Assembly: GCF_046025915.1 (NCBI RefSeq)
Contig: NZ_JAQQFR010000008.1
Span: 62,001-126,000 of the forward strand
DNA from: Herbaspirillum rhizosphaerae_A
GTDB lineage: Bacteria; Pseudomonadota; Gammaproteobacteria; Burkholderiales; Burkholderiaceae_D
DNA: 64,000 nucleotides
Direction of reading: 5' to 3'
Shown here: positions 59,336 through 64,000 of the stretch, piece after piece
How the letters are laid out: each line of letters starts with the position of its first letter
How positions within the stretch are numbered: the first letter of the stretch is position 1
The notes under the pieces: model-generated
The model's database searches: none
What the model was told of the DNA's origin: nothing
Seen by the model: only the letters and a program-made list of their open reading frames with translations
Made by a program: the position numbers and the translations under genes

Positions 59336-59899
59336 ATGTTGAAATTTCTCGACCACTTGGAAGAGTGGCTCATTGCATTTCTGATGGCGGCCGCAACCGT
59401 CATCATCTTCATAGCGGTGGTGCACCGTTATGCTTCCGGTTTACCGATTCCCTGGCTGCAGGATGAACTGATCCAGATCAACACCAGCTGGGCGCAGGAA
59501 TTGTGTATCTACATGTTCGTCTGGATGGCTAAATTCGGCGCAGCTTATGGCGTGCGTACCGGCATCCACGTTGGCGTCGATGTGCTGATCAATCGCATGG
59601 ATACGCCATGGCGCAACAAGTTCGTCGTGTTCGGCCTGCTCGCCGGTGCTTTGTTCACTGGTATTGTCGGCACGCTGGGCGCTGAGTTCGTGTGGGAAAT
59701 CAGTCAGCATTCCAGCACCTCCGAAGTCATGGAAGTACCGATGTGGATTGTCTACATGGCGGTTCCGCTGGGTTCGTATCTGATGTGTTTCCGTTTTCTC
59801 CAAGTGGCCTGGGCTTTCATCAAAACCGGTGAATTGCCTAAACATGACCACGCTTACGTCGAAGGCCTGGACGAAGAAATCAAGGGAGAAAAAGTATGA
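59336..59899 (+). CDS. dctQ: TRAP transporter small permease DctQ
   Basis: A 187-residue inner-membrane protein with four hydrophobic helices (about 12-35, 55-75, 95-118, 135-158), the DctQ fold. Conserved W-A-Q-E-L-C-I-Y-M-F-V-W-M-A-K-F-G-A-A-Y segment is present. GAGGAG lies before the ATG and its stop overlaps the dctM start by four bases (59896-59899). It pairs with DctM. Confidence 0.92.
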   Translation: MLKFLDHLEEWLIAFLMAAATVIIFIAVVHRYASGLPIPWLQDELIQINTSWAQELCIYMFVWMAKFGAAYGVRTGIHVGVDVLINRMDTPWRNKFVVFGLLAGALFTGIVGTLGAEFVWEISQHSSTSEVMEVPMWIVYMAVPLGSYLMCFRFLQVAWAFIKTGELPKHDHAYVEGLDEEIKGEKV

Positions 59900-61176
59900 A
59901 CGCAGCCATTATCTTCATCCTGCTGTTCGGCTTGATGCTGACCGGCATGCCGATCTCGATTTCGCTCGGCCTGACGGTATTGACCTTCTTGTTCACGATG
60001 ACCGATGTGCCGATTCAGTCGGTGGCGTTGAAATTGTTTACGGGTATCGAAAAGTTCGAAATCATGGCGATTCCGTTCTTCATCCTGGCGGGTAACTTCC
60101 TTACCCACGGCGGCGTAGCGCGGCGCATGATCAACTTCGCGACGTCGATGGTCGGTCACTGGCACGGTGGTCTTGCACTAGCAGGCGTCATGGCTTGCGC
60201 CTTGTTTGCCGCAGTGTCCGGTTCGTCGCCGGCAACCGTGGTGGCGATCGGTTCGATCATTTTGCCGGCGATGACACGTCAGGGTTTTCCCAAGAAATTC
60301 GGTGCAGGCGTGATCACCACATCGGGCGCACTGGGCATCCTGATTCCGCCGTCGATCGTGATGGTGATGTATTCGGTCTCGACCAATACCTCCGTAGGCA
60401 AGCTGTTCATGGCCGGCGTTGTCCCTGGCTTGATGTTGGCGATCCTGCTGGGTCTGACCACCTGGTATCTGGCGCGCAAGCATAATTATCCGCGTCTGCC
60501 GAAGGCAAGCTGGGGTGAGCGTGCTGCGGCGTTCCGCAAGAGTGGCTGGGGTCTGTTCCTGATCGTGATCGTGATGGGCGGTATCTACACCGGCGTGTTC
60601 ACGCCGACGGAAGCGGCAGCGATGGCGGCGGTGTATGCCTTCATCATTGCGGTGTTCGTCTACAAGGATATGAGCCTGAAACAAGTGCCGAAGGTCTTGC
60701 TGGATTCCGCCTCGATGTCGGCGATGCTGCTGTACATCATCACCAACGCGGTGCTGTTCTCCTTCCTGGTGACCAGTGAAAACATTCCGCAAGCGATGGC
60801 ATCGATGATCACCGACAGCGGTCTGGGCCCGATCACCTTCCTGCTGGTGGTGAACGTGCTGCTGCTGTTGGCCGGTAACGTGATGGAGCCGTCTTCGATC
60901 GTCCTGATCATGGCGCCTATCCTGTTCCCTGTGGCGATGAAGCTGGGCATCGATCCGGTGCACTTCGGCATTCTGATCGTGGTCAACATGGAAGTCGGCA
61001 TGTGTCATCCACCGGTTGGCCTGAATCTGTACGTGGCGTCCGGTATCACCAAGATGGGGATCACCGAACTGACCGTGGCAGTCATGCCGTGGCTGCTGAC
61101 GATGCTGGTGTTCCTGGCGCTGGTGACCTATGTGCCGCAGATTTCGCTGTGGTTGCCGAATCTGGTATTTGATTGA
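59896..61176 (+). CDS. dctM: TRAP transporter large permease DctM
   Basis: A 426-residue membrane protein with about twelve helices, the ion-coupled transport subunit (sodium in known homologues). DctM signatures include F-A-A-V-S-G-S-S-P-A-T-V-V-A-I-G and the G-I-L-I-P-P-S-I-V-M segment. It is translationally coupled to dctQ by an ATGA overlap, the end of the operon. A hairpin follows. Confidence 0.94.
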   Translation: MNAAIIFILLFGLMLTGMPISISLGLTVLTFLFTMTDVPIQSVALKLFTGIEKFEIMAIPFFILAGNFLTHGGVARRMINFATSMVGHWHGGLALAGVMACALFAAVSGSSPATVVAIGSIILPAMTRQGFPKKFGAGVITTSGALGILIPPSIVMVMYSVSTNTSVGKLFMAGVVPGLMLAILLGLTTWYLARKHNYPRLPKASWGERAAAFRKSGWGLFLIVIVMGGIYTGVFTPTEAAAMAAVYAFIIAVFVYKDMSLKQVPKVLLDSASMSAMLLYIITNAVLFSFLVTSENIPQAMASMITDSGLGPITFLLVVNVLLLLAGNVMEPSSIVLIMAPILFPVAMKLGIDPVHFGILIVVNMEVGMCHPPVGLNLYVASGITKMGITELTVAVMPWLLTMLVFLALVTYVPQISLWLPNLVFD

Positions 61177-61181
61177 TGCAA

Positions 61182-61230
61182 TTGCCGCCAAGGCCCGTAG
61201 AATGGGGTTTTTGGCGGCAAAGTTGTTTTA
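61182..61230 (+). terminator. Probable terminator after dctM
   Basis: Perfect 10-base arms TTGCCGCCAA (61182-61191) and TTGGCGGCAA (61211-61220) with a 19-base loop, followed by AGTTGTTTTA. The loop is large and the T-run short, so strength is uncertain. Confidence 0.6.
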
Positions 61231-61242
61231 TTGAAATGTTGT

Positions 61243-61282
61243 TTAAAAGTATGTTTTTCGTTTGCGCAAAAAATACTTTTAA
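61243..61282. repeat. A+T-rich inverted repeat
   Basis: Arms TTAAAAGTAT (61243-61252) and ATACTTTTAA (61273-61282) are perfect, and inside them TTTTT and AAAAA extend the stem past one bulged G. The centre contains the palindrome TTTGCGCAAA (61261-61270). Confidence 0.65.
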
Positions 61283-61520
61283 TGCAGGACGAGTACTGTT
61301 AAAGTGCGACCTTCGTCTGAAAAGACAACGAGATTTTTAGTCGTGGCTTGGTAACGATGTTGTTGTTCTTCATGCTTTAAAAACAGAATTTAAAGTGGGT
61401 GATACATAACAAACGGTATTAATACCGAGGATACTGAGGAGACGTGGGTTCAAGAGACTGTTAAAACGGCCGGAACACACAGGGGTTAGTTTGAGGCGCA
61501 TCGAGAGATGCGCCTTTTTT
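61283..61520 (+). ncRNA. Candidate non-coding transcription unit with terminator
   Basis: A 240-base stretch with no credible ORF ends in a textbook plus-strand terminator: AGGCGCATC (61494-61502), GAGA loop, GATGCGCCT (61507-61515), then Ts. The dctM terminator lies 270 bases earlier and the next gene (minus strand, stop 61551) cannot use it, so an independent RNA is a fair guess. A perfect 14-base palindrome CGGTATTAATACCG lies at 61414-61427. I could not identify a promoter or a known RNA family. Confidence 0.35.
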
Positions 61521-61550
61521 ATTTTGTGCGTCGGGATTTTGCCAGTGTAT

Positions 61551-62198
61551 TCAGCCCGACAGCCCAAGCGGATGCATCCCGGTCGGCGTCTGTATCAGCG
61601 CCAGCAGATGCGATGTTTGTCCTGCCGCCGGCTGATGCATCGCAATCTGGCTTTGCAGGCCGATCAGATTGAGGTTTTTCGTAATGACTTCGGCCTCCGG
61701 ATGAAAACCTTCCAGCTTGACCAATGAGCAACCCAGATCCTGCATGTTGTCGGTCGGATGGCTGGAGGTGCTCCACTGGATCAGGCTGGGCATCACGCCA
61801 TTCATCACCAGCTTGCCGTCCAGCGGGATCGTAATGCGCCATTGCAGTGCACCGCGGCTCATGTCCTCTACGGGGCCGAGCGGGATATCCGATGCCGCTG
61901 CAGCCGCATCGATGTCGTCTGTGCGCACCACCCAGCTTGCCAGGCGCGGCTTGCTCCCTGTGGGCAGATGATCCAGGCCGAACCAGCGGGCGCGTTCTGC
62001 CGGCGGCGCAGCCGGGTTGATCGCAATCACTTCCAGATAAAATCCACGTCCCAGTTTCAGCAAGGCATTGTGTGTGCCCAGGCGGACATGTTCGCCGCCG
62101 GCTTGTGGCGACACGCCCAGCGTTTGTCCGATATAGGCAATCCCTTCGGCGAGGGTCGCGGCAGTGATGACGAGGTGATCGGCGTGGCTGACTGGCAT
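61551..62198 (-). CDS. VOC-superfamily (glyoxalase-like) protein
   Basis: A 215-residue protein with one glyoxalase-like domain: D-H-L-V-I-T-A-A-T-L-A-E-G near the start and L-K-L-G-R-G-F-Y-L-E-V-I-A-I-N-P, as in the Glyoxalase_3 group, whose function is largely unknown. Potential metal ligands (His8, Glu58) are present. It is divergent from ogt with 78 bases between. No specific reaction can be assigned. Confidence 0.75.
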   Translation of the reverse strand: MPVSHADHLVITAATLAEGIAYIGQTLGVSPQAGGEHVRLGTHNALLKLGRGFYLEVIAINPAAPPAERARWFGLDHLPTGSKPRLASWVVRTDDIDAAAAASDIPLGPVEDMSRGALQWRITIPLDGKLVMNGVMPSLIQWSTSSHPTDNMQDLGCSLVKLEGFHPEAEVITKNLNLIGLQSQIAMHQPAAGQTSHLLALIQTPTGMHPLGLSG

Positions 62199-62276
62199 GG
62201 GCGTATTGTTCTTCCGTAGGATTGGCAGGGACCGGCGGCGATGTGCTTAAATAGCGTATTCCATTTATGTGTCTGA

Positions 62277-62777
62277 ATGATGAAGAATACTCAGGCGGGC
62301 GATATTTTTTCTGCCATCGTACACGTACCCTTCGGCGGCGTCGGCATTCGTACCTCAGCGGGCGTGATTCAAGAGATGGTGTACCTGCCCAAACACTTCC
62401 ACGAAAAAGACGCTACCGATGCGCTGGCCGACAAGGCCGCCAAGCAGATTCTGCGTTACATCGACAAGCCGGACTACCAGTTCAAGCTGCCGCTGGCCGA
62501 GACCGGCTCCGAATTCCAGCGCAAGGTCTGGACCGCCATCTCGTCGATTCCGCGCGGTGAAGTACGTACCTATGGTCAGATTGCCAAGTTCATCCGGTCG
62601 GCGCCGCGCGCGGTCGGGCAGGCTTGCGGCGCCAATTGGTTTTCGCTGGTGATTCCCTGCCACCGCGTGACGGCAGCGGGCGGACTCGGTGGTTTCTCGC
62701 ATCACGACGACGAAGACGGTTTTCCCTTGAGCGTAAAGCGTTGGTTGCTGGCGCATGAGGGTGTCGATGGCTATTGA
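62277..62777 (+). CDS. ogt: Methylated-DNA-protein-cysteine methyltransferase
   Basis: Suicide DNA-repair protein removing O6-alkyl groups from guanine. The 166-residue protein has the acceptor Cys128 in I-P-C-H-R-V, the recognition helix R-A-V-G-Q-A-C-G-A-N, and the Y-G-Q-I-A motif. Two ATGs stand in tandem (62277 and 62280); neither has a clear ribosome site. Its 3' end overlaps the xerD start by 11 bases. Confidence 0.93.
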   Translation: MMKNTQAGDIFSAIVHVPFGGVGIRTSAGVIQEMVYLPKHFHEKDATDALADKAAKQILRYIDKPDYQFKLPLAETGSEFQRKVWTAISSIPRGEVRTYGQIAKFIRSAPRAVGQACGANWFSLVIPCHRVTAAGGLGGFSHHDDEDGFPLSVKRWLLAHEGVDGY

Positions 62778-63801
62778 CGCAGAGAAGCTGGCCAATCCCG
62801 CCAAGCCGGTCAAGACGACCAAGGCAGTCAAACCAGCAAGCAAGCCAGCCAAGCCTGAACCGAAACCTCGTAAGGTCGCCACAGGTAAAGCCCCGAAGGT
62901 CGAGGCCACCGGCGCCAGCCTGGCTGCCATCGATGAATTTTGCGACACACTATGGCTGGAAGACGGCCTCGCCAAAAATTCGCTGGAAGCTTACCGGCGT
63001 GACATGACGCTGTTTGCACATTGGCTGCAGACGCAGCGCCACAAGGATTTGCTGGCGACGACAGCGGACGATCTCAATGCCTACTTTGCGGCGCGCCATG
63101 GCGATACCAAGGCCAGCTCAGCCAATCGCCGGTTGGCAGTACTCAAACGTTTTTTTCTGTTGGCTCTGCGCCAGAATCGGATTACGGAAGATCCCTGCCT
63201 GCGCTTGAAATCGGCCAAGCAGCCGCCGCGGTTTCCCAAGGTATTGTCGGAAGGCCAGGTTGACGCCTTGCTGGCGGCGCCGGACGTTTCCACGCCGCTG
63301 GGACTGCGCGACCGTACCATGCTGGAGCTGATGTATGCCAGCGGTCTGCGCGTCTCTGAGCTGGTGTTGCTGAAATCGGTGGAAGTCGGCATGAACGAGG
63401 GTGTGTTGCGGATCACCGGCAAGGGTAATAAAACGCGTCTGGTGCCTTTCGGTGAGGAAGCCCGGAGCTGGATCGAACGTTATCTGCACGACGGCCGTCC
63501 GCTGATCCTGGAGGGCCAGATCGACGATGCCTTGTTTGTCACCGCACGGGGCGGCGCCATGACGCGTCAGATGTTCTGGACGCTGATCAAGAAATACGCG
63601 ATGCGGGGAGACATTCGGGCTCCCTTGTCGCCACACACCTTGCGCCACGCATTCGCCACGCATCTGCTCAATCACGGCGCCGACTTGCGCGTGGTGCAGC
63701 TGTTGCTGGGGCATGCGGATATTTCCACCACACAGATTTACACGCACGTGGCACGGGAGCGACTGAAGAAATTGCACGCCGAACATCATCCTCGCGGTTG
63801 A
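62767..63801 (+). CDS. xerD: Tyrosine recombinase XerD
   Basis: Site-specific recombinase that, with XerC, resolves chromosome dimers at dif under FtsK control. The active-site set is complete: Arg195, Lys219, His290, Arg293, His316 and nucleophile Tyr325. The 344-residue protein carries an unusual ~48-residue N-terminal extension rich in Lys, Pro and Ala before the SAM-like core-binding domain. The start at 62767 is set by GAGGG just before; two earlier in-frame starts (62755, 62761) are possible. Translation is coupled to ogt. XerD rather than XerC is chosen from the ogt neighbour. Confidence 0.88.
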   Translation: MAIDAEKLANPAKPVKTTKAVKPASKPAKPEPKPRKVATGKAPKVEATGASLAAIDEFCDTLWLEDGLAKNSLEAYRRDMTLFAHWLQTQRHKDLLATTADDLNAYFAARHGDTKASSANRRLAVLKRFFLLALRQNRITEDPCLRLKSAKQPPRFPKVLSEGQVDALLAAPDVSTPLGLRDRTMLELMYASGLRVSELVLLKSVEVGMNEGVLRITGKGNKTRLVPFGEEARSWIERYLHDGRPLILEGQIDDALFVTARGGAMTRQMFWTLIKKYAMRGDIRAPLSPHTLRHAFATHLLNHGADLRVVQLLLGHADISTTQIYTHVARERLKKLHAEHHPRG

Positions 63802-63863
63802 GCGGGGCGAAATAAAAGTGATGGCATAATGTGCGCCAACTCCGGGTTCCGCAAGCGTATTAA

Positions 63864-64000
63864 ATGAGCTCCAAAAAAGACCATATCTCCGAAACTCCCG
63901 CCACGCAGTTCTTGCGCAAGCAGGGCATTTCCTTTACCGAACATCCTTACCCTTACGAAGAGCATGGCGGCACCAGCGTGTCGGCGCGCGAACTGGGTGT
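63864..64000 (+). CDS. YbaK/prolyl-tRNA-editing family deacylase, N-terminal fragment
   Basis: The first 45 residues of a gene cut by the right edge. The sequence A-T-Q-F-L-R-K-Q-G-I-S-F-T-E-H-P-Y-P-Y-E-E-H-G-G and the following S-A-R-E-L-G match the start of YbaK-type Cys-tRNA(Pro) deacylases, which clear mischarged tRNA. It lies 62 bases after xerD. Completeness and activity cannot be judged. Confidence 0.7.
   Translation, partial: MSSKKDHISETPATQFLRKQGISFTEHPYPYEEHGGTSVSARELG

Noticed and set aside
61236..61340. A 34-codon ORF on the plus strand after dctM
   Set aside because: It spans the A+T-rich inverted repeat, has no ribosome site and no recognisable sequence.

Overview
The window looks like a piece of a betaproteobacterial chromosome, most likely from the family Oxalobacteraceae (Herbaspirillum/Collimonas type). 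The reasons are the gene order lptD-surA-pdxA-rsmA divergent from amgK-murU-pepP-ubiH, the run glyQ-glyS-gmhB-plsC, split-alpha transhydrogenase genes, ogt-xerD, and many chemoreceptors ending in a W-E-Q/E-F tail. Base composition by eye is G+C-rich throughout, with a few A+T-rich intergenic pockets. I see no rRNA, phage, insertion sequence or CRISPR array. Nearly all the DNA is core chromosome, and both ends cut a gene (NUDIX hydrolase on the left, YbaK-like deacylase on the right).

Layout: 0.2-3.2 kb pntAA-pntAB-pntB; 3.2-8.3 kb (minus) upp, ubiH, pepP, murU, amgK; 8.4-14.0 kb (plus) lptD, surA, pdxA, rsmA; 14.5-18.3 kb a chemoreceptor and a convergent PTS-EIIC/EAL fusion; 18.6-27.3 kb gloA, then a minus-strand series corC-lnt / glyQ-glyS-gmhB-plsC-metallopeptidase; 27.4-29.7 kb a methionine-rich secreted peptide, a Tat-lipoprotein molybdoenzyme, a membrane cytochrome b and a divergent 57-residue zinc-finger protein; 29.8-32.7 kb miaB-phoH-ybeY; 33.0-35.4 kb a LysR/isochorismatase divergent pair, a CBS protein and tRNA-Met(CAU); 35.5-38.3 kb mutL-miaA; 38.4-48.5 kb three more chemoreceptors, a PAS/GAF/GGDEF/EAL protein and a DedA protein; 48.9-51.9 kb amiC-tsaE divergent from queG; 51.9-55.3 kb a penicillin acylase and an AEC carrier; 55.3-61.2 kb dctR-dctS and a dctPQM TRAP transporter; 61.2-64 kb an unexplained intergenic transcription unit, a VOC protein, ogt, xerD and the start of a ybaK-like gene.

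Three functional themes stand out. Envelope: LptD and SurA (outer-membrane assembly), MurU/AmgK (peptidoglycan recycling), AmiC, Lnt, GmhB and PlsC. tRNA and translation: MiaA, MiaB, QueG, TsaE, GlyQS, RsmA, YbeY, one tRNA-Met. Motility and c-di-GMP signalling: four chemoreceptors and two c-di-GMP enzymes.

The two most interesting items are (1) a 680-residue protein in which a complete sugar-PTS EIIC membrane domain is fused to an apparently intact c-di-GMP phosphodiesterase, with no other PTS gene nearby; and (2) the 27.4-29.7 kb locus, which resembles a periplasmic methionine-rich-peptide / YedY-like reductase / cytochrome b oxidant-defence system and which splits the usual ybeY-corC-lnt order. 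Smaller leads are tandem repeats in three intergenic regions, palindromic sites upstream of one chemoreceptor, and an orphan terminator-bounded non-coding region after dctM. All functional calls come from reading motifs by eye; no database search was run.
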